From: CATQHQ01 sp965243805
GTDB taxonomy: Bacteria > Gemmatimonadota > Gemmatimonadetes > Longimicrobiales > Gaopeijiaceae
Assembly (NCBI GenBank): GCA_965243805.1
Contig: OZ251577.1
Span: 3,658,001-3,722,000 of the forward strand
DNA length: 64,000 nt
Reading direction: 5' to 3'
Shown here one piece after another: positions 46,116-56,111 of the stretch. How positions within the stretch are numbered: the first letter of the stretch is position 1; the number at the start of each line of letters is the position of its first letter. Both the position numbers and the translations under genes were made by a program. Under the pieces are notes generated by a model. That model saw nothing but the letters and a program-made list of their open reading frames with translations. It did no database searches and was not told the origin of the DNA.

Positions 46116-47423
46116 ATGACAAAGCTGATGCTGAGCGACGAGCAGTGGGAGCGGATTCGCCACCACTTCCCCAAGGAGTCGAAGCCGAAGGGGTCTCGGG
46201 GCCGGCCTCCGGTTTCGGACCGGGAGGCCTTCGACGCCGTGCTGTGGACCATGTACTCGGGAGCGCCGTGGGACCTTCTCCCCCAGTGCTATCCCGACTA
46301 CAAGACGGTGCGCAAGCGGTATCGGACGTGGGTGCGGACGGGCGTTCTCGAAAGCGTGGTGAAGGACTTGGAGGCGGAAGCGGATAGCTCGGACCTTGTG
46401 GACGAGGACGACGGAGAAGAGGACGCCAGCGACGACGGCGGCAACGAGGACGCTGGCAACGGGGACGAGGACGAGGACGACGGCGAAGGGCTGGGCGGAG
46501 CACTGGAGAAGGCGAAGGACCTGGCGAAGAAGGTTCCTGCAACCGAAGCGCTGACGAAGGCGAAGGCACTTGCGGTCCGTGCCCACGACGGTAGCCAAGC
46601 CGTGCTGGGCAGTAGCGCGGCGGCTCTGAACAGCAGCTTGTCCAAGCTCGTGGAAGGCGTGCCGACAGCGGTCGACAAGGCAATGGACGCGAACTACCTC
46701 GCGACGCACATCGGCGGCGGCATGCACCGGATGTTCGACGGCGGGCACACGCTGTGGGGCGCGACCAAGGCTGCCCTGAGCACCGACGACGGCATCGTGA
46801 CCCAGGCGACCGATCTGGTGCGCGGTCTGGCCCGCGACGTGACGACGCCGGCAGGGCTGCCGTTCTTCAACTGGGACAAGGCCACGTACGACATGGTGGC
46901 CAACTTCCTGAAGGACAATATCGGCCTGCCGAAGAAGGCGTTCGCCGAACTGATGTCGTACACGGCGGCCGACGTCCTGGCCGGCCTGCTGGGCGGCGCA
47001 CAGCTCGCGTTCCGCTGGACCGACGGCGAGACGAAGGACTTCGTCCGCATCGCGACGACGACTGGCGCGGCGGCCATGATCCAGCTGAACCCGATCGTCG
47101 CGGTGGTGTCCGTCGCCGCCTTGGCGAAGGCGTTCAATGAAGGGCGCAAGGACGGCTGGGACGGCGTGGCCGGCGAATGCGTGAAGGGTGCTGCGACGAT
47201 GGCCGTGGCGCCGGTCGTCATGGCCGCTGGCGGCCCCGCGTCGGTCGCGGTGATCGCCAGCATCATAACGACGATGGCCCTTGATCACCTGTCGCCGACC
47301 GCCGGTAAGGAAGCCCGGCGGCGGATGAAGGAAGTCAGAACGTGGCTTGCGGAGCGCACCGTCGGTTCAGGTTCGAGCGACGATTCAGCGGCGGTTGCGC
47401 TCGTTGGCGAAGGCGGTGATTGA
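46116..47423 (+). CDS. DUF4096 (IS5-type) DNA-binding domain fused to a hydrophobic effector-like domain
   Basis: 435 residues. Residues 1-80 match the N-terminal DUF4096 helix-turn-helix region of IS5-family transposases (LSDEQWERIRHHFP, GRPPVSDREAFDAVLWTMYSGAPWDLLP, VRKRYRTWV). The DDE catalytic domain that should follow is absent. Instead come an Asp/Glu linker (84-125), a Lys/Ala helical segment (127-180) and a ~210-residue C-terminal domain (190-400) with THIGGGMHRMFDGGHTLWGA and two hydrophobic, glycine-bearing stretches (308-340 and 356-391), ending in a basic amphipathic tail. I do not know this C-terminal family. It stands alone between nadE and an opposite-strand gene. Confidence 0.8.
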   Translation: MTKLMLSDEQWERIRHHFPKESKPKGSRGRPPVSDREAFDAVLWTMYSGAPWDLLPQCYPDYKTVRKRYRTWVRTGVLESVVKDLEAEADSSDLVDEDDGEEDASDDGGNEDAGNGDEDEDDGEGLGGALEKAKDLAKKVPATEALTKAKALAVRAHDGSQAVLGSSAAALNSSLSKLVEGVPTAVDKAMDANYLATHIGGGMHRMFDGGHTLWGATKAALSTDDGIVTQATDLVRGLARDVTTPAGLPFFNWDKATYDMVANFLKDNIGLPKKAFAELMSYTAADVLAGLLGGAQLAFRWTDGETKDFVRIATTTGAAAMIQLNPIVAVVSVAALAKAFNEGRKDGWDGVAGECVKGAATMAVAPVVMAAGGPASVAVIASIITTMALDHLSPTAGKEARRRMKEVRTWLAERTVGSGSSDDSAAVALVGEGGD

Positions 47424-47437
47424 GGGCGGCCGTGGCC

Positions 47438-48565
47438 CTACCGTAGCCATTGGACGCCGGCGACCCTCCGGCGCACCGACTCCAGCAGCGGTGCCGACGA
47501 CAGTTCGCCGTCGATGATCCCCGCTAGCTCTTCCTCCCGTCGCCAGCGGGCCTCCAGTTCGGCCAGCTCCATCTCCAGCAGGCGGCGCTCGTCGGTCTCG
47601 TGCAGTGCGATCTCCAGGGCCACCGCGCCCGTGCGGCCCATTTCGTGCAACGTCTTGCCGTCGCGCAGGAACCGCGAGTGCAGCCTCTCCGCTCCGCCCA
47701 CCGCCTCCACAAGCTTGGCCGCCCTCTCGATCGTGCGGGAGGCCGCGCCGGAGAAGTGGTGGTACGCCAGCACCCGTCGCAGGACCGCCACGCCATCCCG
47801 TCCGCGGAGCTCGGCCCATGATCCGTCGCAGTCGGGGCAGGGGACTCGTACCAGCATCGAGGCGCTGTCCTCGTCGGCTTCCGCGTCCGCGACCCTGGCT
47901 CGCCCGCTGCCCGTCTCGGCTCGCCCGCTGCCCGTCTCGGCTCGCCCGCTGCCCGTCTCGCCGTCACCGCCTTGGGTCCACACCAGCCGGTGCCGCTGGG
48001 AGAACGGGAACTTGCCGGCGACTTGGCCGCACGCCGGACACTCGCCTTGCCCCTGCCAAGCCGTCGAACCGAAGCGCAGCCAGCGGGCGGCGGACACGAG
48101 CGCGTCGCCCTGGTTGAAGAACATCCACGCAGCAACCATGCTCACGCCGCCGGCCGCCAGCGAGGCGCCGAACGCCACAGCGCCCCCTACGGAGGCCGTC
48201 GCCGCTAGCCTCCGAGTCCGCTCGCGCCGGCGGTGGAGCTCTCGGCCGTAGCGCCACCACGACTGCTCGCGCAACGGCGCGCACCCAACCCGCACCACCT
48301 CCAGGTTGCGAGCGCGCAACAGGGCCACGTTGTCGGTGCGGGAGAGGACGCGACCCTCGTCCACAATCAGCTTCTCCAACTCTTCTAGTGCTTCCCACCG
48401 GGACTCGAGGGGCACGAGCGACCACTGGCGACAGGCGCCGCAGACGACCCACAGCCGGCCCTGCACCGGATCGTAGGCGACCCGCTGGCCTCGAGCCAAG
48501 CACTCCAGGGAGTCGTTGGGCGGGAACTCCCGCCCACAGACGAGGCACTTGTCGTAGATGCTAAT
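47438..48565 (-). CDS. Double zinc-ribbon membrane protein; apparent ATT start
   Basis: 375 residues if read from ATT at 48565. Cys7/Cys10 and Cys42/Cys45 (CLVCG, CGACR) form a first zinc ribbon, a hydrophobic pair spans about 118-148, and a second ribbon has CPACGQV and CPDCDGSW. Between them a perfect 21-bp triplication gives ETGSGRA repeated. The first six codons equal those of the upstream glycosyltransferase, but its ATG is ATT here and no other start precedes the zinc motif; TTG 48499 would delete Cys7/Cys10 and Cys22. The upstream TGA stop is in the same frame one codon away. Function unknown. Confidence 0.6.
   Translation of the reverse strand: MSIYDKCLVCGREFPPNDSLECLARGQRVAYDPVQGRLWVVCGACRQWSLVPLESRWEALEELEKLIVDEGRVLSRTDNVALLRARNLEVVRVGCAPLREQSWWRYGRELHRRRERTRRLAATASVGGAVAFGASLAAGGVSMVAAWMFFNQGDALVSAARWLRFGSTAWQGQGECPACGQVAGKFPFSQRHRLVWTQGGDGETGSGRAETGSGRAETGSGRARVADAEADEDSASMLVRVPCPDCDGSWAELRGRDGVAVLRRVLAYHHFSGAASRTIERAAKLVEAVGGAERLHSRFLRDGKTLHEMGRTGAVALEIALHETDERRLLEMELAELEARWRREEELAGIIDGELSSAPLLESVRRRVAGVQWLR
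47898..47960. repeat. Perfect 21-bp triplication in the zinc-ribbon gene
   Basis: 47898-47918, 47919-47939 and 47940-47960 are identical, giving three ETGSGRA heptads on the minus strand. Complete identity points to recent or ongoing expansion. Confidence 0.95.
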
Positions 48566-48575
48566 CTCTCATCCT
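48548..48575. repeat. 28-bp direct repeat, downstream copy
   Basis: Matches 50567-50594 at 27 of 28 positions; the copies are 2,019 bp apart (673 codons). They cover the start of the zinc-ribbon gene and of the glycosyltransferase gene respectively. The one mismatch turns ATG into ATT here. Confidence 0.95.
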
Positions 48576-50584
48576 GGAGGGGGCTGGGTTGCCGGAGGTT
48601 GCCTCGGGGTCGGCAGCGGCAGCGGTTCGTCGCACGACTCCAGGCGCAACACTTGGGCACCGGGTAAGCTCCGAAACACGCTGTAGCGGCAACCGCGGCG
48701 CGCCAAATGGGCCTCCATTTCCCGAAGCCTGTAAGGTCTCCGTTCGCCATACTTCCACCCTGGCTGGCGCATCTCGTCGACGAATAGCCAGAACGCGCGT
48801 CCCTCATTACGATTACGACGATAGATGGGTTGCGAGAAGAACGTTTGTTCCGCGCTGTGATCGACGGGGTACCACCACCAAATGGACCCTAGTCCATCAC
48901 GGCGGGCCATTACTCGCCAAGGTCTCGGCAGCGTATCGAGAAGGGCCGAAACTTGGCGCATGTGCATTGGCCGACCTCCGAGAAAGGTCGAATCAGTTCG
49001 CGGCAAAGACAAGCCGTAGCCTTCCCCAAACAGCTTGCTGACGACCAAGTCGGCCAACGGCGGCTCGAACGCCACATGGTCGCCGGGGCTCAGGTAGAGA
49101 ACACGCGGCAAGATCGCCCAACCAGTCTCGCGGGCAAAGTGCTCCGTCGTTGCCGGTCGGGTTGCCTGCCATGCGGAGGCTCCAAAGACCGCGGCCACGA
49201 CAACGGCGTACGCGACCCCGCGCTTTCGGACGCCGAGCTTCGTTCGCTCCAGCAACGCTTCCAGCAGCACCGCGCCGCCAGCGCCGACCAAGACCACCAC
49301 CACGAACAGCAGCCAGAGCGTCATGCGCGGCGTCAGCAGGACCGGCCTCGCCAACAGCACCGCCGCCGTCCCGGCTACGACGGCGGCGGCGAGCAGGCCG
49401 CGATGCCGACCGCGCCCGGGCGCCGCAACGCCAGCGGCGAGCGCGACCAGCAACGCCATCTGCGCCCACGGCGGGGTCGCGGCGTGCCAGCGCGACCAAA
49501 CCGTCACCGTGTGCCACGACACGAAGTCCCACGGTTGCCAGTGGTCGATTTCCGCTGGCGTCCTGGTCCACCTGTGCTCTAGCAGGTACTCACGCCCCCA
49601 CTCCATCAGCACGGGCGCGTAGAGCAGGGCGGCCAAGGCCAGCCCGCCCCCCGACCATGCCGCGACCTGGAGCGCAAAGCGCGGCAAGGCCGCCGCACCC
49701 CGCTCCCGCCAGCACAGCAGGAGCAGCCAGCACACGGCCGCTGCCGCAGGAAGCACCATCACCGGCACCGCAAAGAACCCGAGTCCCAACGCTGTCGAGT
49801 ACCCCAGCCACCAGCGTCGCGCGCTGGGCCGTCGCGCCGCTTCGCCTCCGCACCCCAGGGCCACCACGAAGCACAACAGCATCAAAGTCCACCCCCGCGC
49901 ATTCGACGCGTACTCCAAGAACAGCGGCGACGCGCCCAGCAGCGCGGTCGCCAACGCAGCGGCGGGCCAACCGTACTCCCGCCGTACGAACCACCAAGTC
50001 GCCGGCAGCACCAAGCACCCCGCGATGAAGGCCGGCAGCCGCAGCACCACGGGACTGGTCCCGCCCAGGCGGTGCGCGACCCAGGCCAGCAACGTGTGCA
50101 GCACATGGTTGTTCGGCTTGTCGTACGTGCTCCACGCCTCCCAGAACGGCCAGCTCACGTAGTCCAAGGCCGTAAAGGTCTCGTCGGCCCGAACGGTCAA
50201 AACAAGGTTGCGAGCGGCCAGCACAGCAGCCGTCCCGATTACGACCGCTGCGACGGCTGCCTCAATTCGACTCGTCCGCGCGGTCCGCCAAGTCGGCGGA
50301 GGCGAGCCGGCCGTCAGCAGCCGCGACAAGGGCCCGCGGCATGTGAGCAGCCAGGCCGCTGCCGCGCCGGCCACGACCGTTGCCCCCGCGCACAGGCGGC
50401 GCAATTCGCCGTCGGAGAAGCGGTCCATCGGCGCGGCGTGGTTGTCGGCAGCCAGTGAATGCACGGCGTCTCGAAGCCAATGCGGGCCCGCCAGCAATAG
50501 CGCTCCGGAGCAGACTGCTGCCCCGGCCGCCGCGATCCCGACCGCCACGATCCCGCGGCCGAAGAGCTTGTCGTAGATGCTCAT
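48569..50584 (-). CDS. GT-C fold (GT39/ArnT-like) membrane glycosyltransferase
   Basis: 671 residues, about 10-12 hydrophobic helices. The first periplasmic loop has DETFTALDYVSWPFWEAW with the following YDKPNNHVLHTLLAWVAHRLG, the acidic loop typical of dolichyl/undecaprenyl-phosphate-sugar transferases (GT39/GT83 type); a large soluble C-terminal domain follows after residue ~470. It would transfer a sugar from a lipid carrier to protein or lipid in the periplasm. ATG at 50584 lies in a 28-bp direct repeat. TGA at 48569 is one codon before the ATT start of the next gene and in the same frame. Confidence 0.8.
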   Translation of the reverse strand: MSIYDKLFGRGIVAVGIAAAGAAVCSGALLLAGPHWLRDAVHSLAADNHAAPMDRFSDGELRRLCAGATVVAGAAAAWLLTCRGPLSRLLTAGSPPPTWRTARTSRIEAAVAAVVIGTAAVLAARNLVLTVRADETFTALDYVSWPFWEAWSTYDKPNNHVLHTLLAWVAHRLGGTSPVVLRLPAFIAGCLVLPATWWFVRREYGWPAAALATALLGASPLFLEYASNARGWTLMLLCFVVALGCGGEAARRPSARRWWLGYSTALGLGFFAVPVMVLPAAAAVCWLLLLCWRERGAAALPRFALQVAAWSGGGLALAALLYAPVLMEWGREYLLEHRWTRTPAEIDHWQPWDFVSWHTVTVWSRWHAATPPWAQMALLVALAAGVAAPGRGRHRGLLAAAVVAGTAAVLLARPVLLTPRMTLWLLFVVVVLVGAGGAVLLEALLERTKLGVRKRGVAYAVVVAAVFGASAWQATRPATTEHFARETGWAILPRVLYLSPGDHVAFEPPLADLVVSKLFGEGYGLSLPRTDSTFLGGRPMHMRQVSALLDTLPRPWRVMARRDGLGSIWWWYPVDHSAEQTFFSQPIYRRNRNEGRAFWLFVDEMRQPGWKYGERRPYRLREMEAHLARRGCRYSVFRSLPGAQVLRLESCDEPLPLPTPRQPPATQPPPG

Positions 50585-50594
50585 CTCTCATCCT
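50567..50594. repeat. 28-bp direct repeat, upstream copy
   Basis: Same unit as 48548-48575. It includes the ATG and first codons (MSIYDK) of the glycosyltransferase gene and TAGGATGAGAG upstream of it. Confidence 0.95.
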
Positions 50595-50602
50595 ATCTTA
50601 CA
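50585..50602. promoter_or_regulatory. Very short (18-bp) divergent intergenic region
   Basis: CATCCTATCTTAC separates two divergent ATG codons. TATCTT on + and TAAGAT on - can serve as overlapping -10 boxes, so both messages would be leaderless or almost so and their promoters must lie in each other's coding region. Confidence 0.45.
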
Positions 50603-51184
50603 ATGATGCTCGTCGTCATCGACAACTACGACTCCTTCACCTGGAACTTGGTCCAGCTCTTGGGCGCGCTGGGCGAGGAGCCCCAGGTCTTCCGGAACGA
50701 CGCGACCACCCCCGACGCGCTGGAGGAGGCTGGCGCCACTCGGCTCGTCGTCTCGCCGGGTCCCTGCACGCCGACGGAGGCGGGGATCAGCGTGGAGGCG
50801 ATCCGACGCTTCGGTCCGCGCTTGCCCACCCTGGGGGTCTGCCTGGGGCACCAGGCGATCGGGGAGGCTTACGGCGGCGAGACGGTTCGAGCCACGCGGA
50901 CGGTCCACGGCAAGACCAGCCCCGTCGTGCACCAGGGCGATCTCCTCTTCGAGGGCTTGCCGTCGCCGTTCACCGTCGCCCGCTACCACTCGCTGGTGGC
51001 GTCCGCAGAGCTGCCCGACGGGCTGGTTCCCATCGCGTGGAGCGCCGATCCGGCCGACAGAGGCGAGATCCAGGCGATGCGTCACCGGGAGCATCCGGTG
51101 TGGGGCGTCCAGTTCCACCCCGAATCCTGGTTCACCGAGAAGGGGCGCCGACTCCTGGCCAACTTCCTGGGCATGGCGCCATGA
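50603..51184 (+). CDS. Anthranilate/aminodeoxychorismate synthase, glutamine amidotransferase subunit
   Basis: 193 residues. VIDNYDSFTWNLVQ opening, oxyanion strand/nucleophile Cys in GVCLGHQAIGE, and His-Glu in GVQFHPESWFTEKG. Supplies ammonia to TrpE or PabB; no such partner in the window, so trpG versus pabA cannot be decided. ATG 50603 or 50606. Stop overlaps kdsB (ATGA). Confidence 0.94.
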   Translation: MMLVVIDNYDSFTWNLVQLLGALGEEPQVFRNDATTPDALEEAGATRLVVSPGPCTPTEAGISVEAIRRFGPRLPTLGVCLGHQAIGEAYGGETVRATRTVHGKTSPVVHQGDLLFEGLPSPFTVARYHSLVASAELPDGLVPIAWSADPADRGEIQAMRHREHPVWGVQFHPESWFTEKGRRLLANFLGMAP

Positions 51185-52023
51185 GTCCGGCGACGCCCGG
51201 CCGCTCTGGCCGCGAAGGCGTTCGTGACCCGGCCGCACGGCCGGCGAGCCCGGTCCTGGGTGTCGTTCCGGCCCGCATGGGCGCGACCCGTCTCCCAGGC
51301 AAGCCGCTCTTGCCCTTGCTGGGCGTCCCGCTGGTGGTGTGGACCTGGCGGAGGGCGCGAGCAATGGCGTGCCTCGACCGGGTCGTGGTGGCCACCGACT
51401 CGCCAGAGGTGGCGGAGGCGTGCCGTCGGGAGGGCGCAGAGGTGGAGATGACATCGCCGGACCACCCCTCGGGCAGCGACCGGACGTGGGAGGCGGCGGA
51501 GCGGGTGGGCGGCGACTTCGATCCCGTGGTCAACGTGCAGGGAGACGAACCGCTGGTGGAGGCGGACGCGGTGGAGGGGGCCGTCGCCATGGTCCGCGAC
51601 GGCTTCGACGTGGGAACCTGCGCCACGCCGGTGCGCAACGCTCGGGAGCTGGCGGACCGATCGGTGGTCAAGGTGGCGCGAGCCCGGGGCGGGCGTGCGT
51701 TATATTTCTCTCGGGCTTCGATTCCCCACAGGCGGCAAGGCTTCGCTCCAGACCACGACTGGGCCGGCGGAGCGCACCTGCGTCACGTGGGCGTCTACGC
51801 GTACCGGCGGAGCGCCCTGAAGCGCTGGGTCGCCCTGGGACCTTCGCCCCTGGAGACGGAGGAGGGACTGGAGCAGCTTCGGGCACTGGAGCACGGAATG
51901 CGCATCGGCGTGGCCATCGTGGCAGAGGCGCCGCCGGGGGTGGACACGCCGGCGGACCTCCGACGCATGGAAGAGCGGTTCCGGCAAGCGGAGCGGGAAC
52001 GCGGCCAGCGAGGCGAACGATGA
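51181..52023 (+). CDS. kdsB: CMP-Kdo synthetase (3-deoxy-manno-octulosonate cytidylyltransferase)
   Basis: 280 residues. VVPARMGATRLPGKPLLPLLG (motif), ATDSPEVAEA, NVQGDEPLVE, and RHVGVYAYRR. Activates Kdo with CTP; pyrG, the CTP source, is next. The first ~25 residues are an extension before the usual start. ATG at 51181. Confidence 0.95.
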   Translation: MSPATPGRSGREGVRDPAARPASPVLGVVPARMGATRLPGKPLLPLLGVPLVVWTWRRARAMACLDRVVVATDSPEVAEACRREGAEVEMTSPDHPSGSDRTWEAAERVGGDFDPVVNVQGDEPLVEADAVEGAVAMVRDGFDVGTCATPVRNARELADRSVVKVARARGGRALYFSRASIPHRRQGFAPDHDWAGGAHLRHVGVYAYRRSALKRWVALGPSPLETEEGLEQLRALEHGMRIGVAIVAEAPPGVDTPADLRRMEERFRQAERERGQRGER

Positions 52024-52042
52024 ACGCACGGAGGTTCGGAGA

Positions 52043-53776
<1,734 letters not shown>

Positions 53777-53780
53777 CCGG

Positions 53781-54590
53781 GTGTTCGATCTGCAACGCTT
53801 CACCCTCTTCGCCGGACCCTGCGCACTGGAGGACGACGCCCTGAACGTGACGGTCGCAGAAGCGGTGCGGACCGCCGGAGCCGCCGCCGGCATGACCGTC
53901 GTCTTCAAGGGGTCGTTCGACAAGGCCAACCGCTCCCGCTTGGAGTCTCCCCGAGGTCCTGGACTCAACGAGGGACTGGAGCGACTTCGGACCGTGAAGG
54001 CCGAGACCGGGCTGCCGGTGATGACCGACATCCACGAGCCGTCCCAGGCGGAGCGGGTGGCCCAGGTGGCCGACGTGATCCAGGTCCCGGCCTTCCTCTG
54101 CCGCCAGACCGATCTGCTGGTGGCGGCTGGCGAGACGGGAAAGCCCGTCAACATCAAGAAGGGGCAGTGGATGTCGCCAGAAGCCATGGCCGGCGCGGTC
54201 GAGAAAGTCCGGTCTGCGTGCGGCGCGCCCGTGATCGTCACGGAGCGGGGCTCGGCCTTCGGCTACGGCGACCTGGTGGTGGACATGCGCTCCTTCCGGC
54301 GCGTCCGACAGGCCGCCCGCGGCGTCCCGGTCGTCTTTGACGGCACCCACTCGGTGCAGCGTCCGGGCCGGGGCAAGGACGGCTCCTCCGGGGGGTCGCC
54401 GGAGCACGTGGCCGCCTTGGTCCGAGCGGCAGTCGCGGCGGGCTGCGACGGCCTCTTCCTGGAAGCGCACCCGGACCCCCCGTCGGCTCCGTCGGACGGC
54501 GCCAACATGCTGCCCCTCGCCTCTCTGGCCAACCTTCTCACTCAAGTCGCCGCCATACGGCGTGCGCTCCGCTCGGAGACTGCTCCTTGA
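53781..54590 (+). CDS. kdsA: 3-deoxy-8-phosphooctulonate (Kdo8P) synthase
   Basis: 269 residues from GTG 53781. LFAGPCALEDD, FKGSFDKANRS, TDIHEPSQAE, PAFLCRQTDLL, FDGTHSVQ, and LEAHPDPPSA...SD. Cys in GPC, His in THSVQ, and the Glu/Asp pair are metal ligands of the metal-dependent class (as in Aquifex) rather than the Asn-type of E. coli. Makes Kdo8P from PEP and arabinose 5-P. Long upstream frames (ATG 53652) overlap the pyrG tail and would add a Pro-rich leader. Confidence 0.94.
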   Translation: MFDLQRFTLFAGPCALEDDALNVTVAEAVRTAGAAAGMTVVFKGSFDKANRSRLESPRGPGLNEGLERLRTVKAETGLPVMTDIHEPSQAERVAQVADVIQVPAFLCRQTDLLVAAGETGKPVNIKKGQWMSPEAMAGAVEKVRSACGAPVIVTERGSAFGYGDLVVDMRSFRRVRQAARGVPVVFDGTHSVQRPGRGKDGSSGGSPEHVAALVRAAVAAGCDGLFLEAHPDPPSAPSDGANMLPLASLANLLTQVAAIRRALRSETAP

Positions 54591-55144
54591 CCTCCCCACC
54601 GATCCCCAAGACAACGGCCCGGCGCGTGCGCCTCGTCGTACTGGATGTGGACGGAACCCTCACCGACGGCGGCATCTACATGGGCCGCGCAGACGACGCG
54701 CCGATCGAGCTCAAGAGGTTCCATGTGGAGGACGGCATCGCGGTGCGCATGATGCGAAAGGCCGGCCTCCAGGTGGCCATCGTCTCGGGCCGGGTGTCGG
54801 CGGCGACGGACCTGCGGGCGGCCGAGCTGGGCATCGCCGACGTCTACCAGGACCCCAACGCCCACAAGATGCCCACGATGGAGCGGCTTCTGGCCGCCAA
54901 GAAGGTGGAGTGGAGCCAGGTAGCGGTGATCGGCGACGACTTGGCCGACCTTCCGTTGATGCGGAGGGCCGGCCTGCCGGCGACGGTGGCCAACGGAGTG
55001 CCGGAGGTGCGCCAGTCAGCTGTGTGGCAGAGCGTCCGCAGGGGCGGGCAGGGAGCCGTGCGCGAGTTCGCGGAAGCGCTTCTGCGGGCGCGGGACCAGT
55101 GGGACGAGCTCGTGGATGAGTACTGTCGCGAGCGCGGGGGCTGA
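54587..55144 (+). CDS. kdsC: Kdo8P phosphatase (HAD family)
   Basis: 185 residues. Catalytic VVLDVDGTLTDGGIY, SGR motif (VAIVSGR), Lys in AAKK and VIGDDLADLPLM. Releases Kdo from Kdo8P. TTG at 54587 overlaps the kdsA stop (TTGA). The 3' end overlaps kdsD by 29 bases. Confidence 0.94.
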   Translation: MTSPPIPKTTARRVRLVVLDVDGTLTDGGIYMGRADDAPIELKRFHVEDGIAVRMMRKAGLQVAIVSGRVSAATDLRAAELGIADVYQDPNAHKMPTMERLLAAKKVEWSQVAVIGDDLADLPLMRRAGLPATVANGVPEVRQSAVWQSVRRGGQGAVREFAEALLRARDQWDELVDEYCRERGG

Positions 55145-56111
55145 AGCCGCCCTGCGGCCCGTCGTAGCGGAGGGCCGGCGGGTGCTGCGGATCGAGGCGG
55201 AGGCCGTGGCGTCGCTGGCCGAGCGCCTCGACGCCGGGTTCGCGCGGGCGGTGGAGCTGCTGGCGTCGTGTCGGGGTCGGGTGGTGGTCTCGGGAGTCGG
55301 CAAATCCGGGATCGTGGCTCGCAAGGTGGCGGCAACCCTCACCTCCACGGGCACGCCTGCAATCTTCCTGCATCCTGTGGAGGGACTCCACGGCGACCTG
55401 GGGATCGTGGGCCCGTCCGACGTAATGGTCCTCCTCTCCAAGAGCGGCTCCACAGCGGAGCTGGGGGGACTGCTGGAGTTCGCGGAAGCGTGGGGTGTGC
55501 CCGTGGTGGCCCTGGCCGGCGCGCCCGATTCGCCTTTGGGACGGCGAGCCCGCACGGTGATCGACTGCGGAGTGGCAGCCGAAGCGTGCCCCATGGACTT
55601 GGCGCCCACTGCCTCCACCACGGCGGCGATGGCCGCGGGAGACGCCTTGGCAGTGGCCGTGCAGGGGAGGCGCGAGTTCCGGCCCGAGGACTTCGCCCGC
55701 ATCCACCCCGGCGGCGCGCTAGGTCGGCGCCTCACGTTGCAGGTGCGCGACGTGATGGAGTCGGCCGGGTACCCCTCCGTGTCGGGCGGGGCCGCGGCGC
55801 GGGAGATCGTCGTCCCCCTGGCGCGGATGCGGGGCACCGTGCCCGTGATCGGCCCGGACCAGCGGGTCGTGGGCGTCGTGACCGCAGGCGACCTGACCCG
55901 CCTCATGGAACGGGACGAGGACTTCCTCGACGTGCCCGTATCCGACTTCATGACCCGTTCGCCGAAGCTCGCCTCGCCCGGGGAGCGAGCGGCGGCGGCA
56001 CTCCGTCGGATGCAGGAACACGGCATCATGGCCATGCCCGTGGTGGACGACGACGGCGCGCTGGCAGGCGTAGTCCACATCCACGACCTGCTCCGGGCGG
56101 GCGCGGCGTGA
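55116..56111 (+). CDS. kdsD: Arabinose-5-phosphate isomerase
   Basis: 331 residues. SIS isomerase domain (GVGKSGIVARKVAATLTSTG, LLSKSGSTAEL, HPGGALGRRL) and two C-terminal CBS domains (VRDVMESAG; VSDFMTRSPKL with MAMPVVDDDGALAGVVHIHDLL). Makes arabinose 5-P for KdsA. Its GTG/TGA end overlaps lptC. Confidence 0.95.
   Translation: MSTVASAGAEAALRPVVAEGRRVLRIEAEAVASLAERLDAGFARAVELLASCRGRVVVSGVGKSGIVARKVAATLTSTGTPAIFLHPVEGLHGDLGIVGPSDVMVLLSKSGSTAELGGLLEFAEAWGVPVVALAGAPDSPLGRRARTVIDCGVAAEACPMDLAPTASTTAAMAAGDALAVAVQGRREFRPEDFARIHPGGALGRRLTLQVRDVMESAGYPSVSGGAAAREIVVPLARMRGTVPVIGPDQRVVGVVTAGDLTRLMERDEDFLDVPVSDFMTRSPKLASPGERAAAALRRMQEHGIMAMPVVDDDGALAGVVHIHDLLRAGAA

Noticed and set aside
46116..47423. 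Complete IS5-family insertion sequence
   Set aside because: Only the DUF4096 front is present; the DDE domain is missing, and no terminal inverted repeats or target duplication could be seen at either side.
47898..47960. Possible CRISPR array (three identical 21-bp units)
   Set aside because: Units are directly abutting with no spacers, in frame inside a gene, and no cas genes are nearby.
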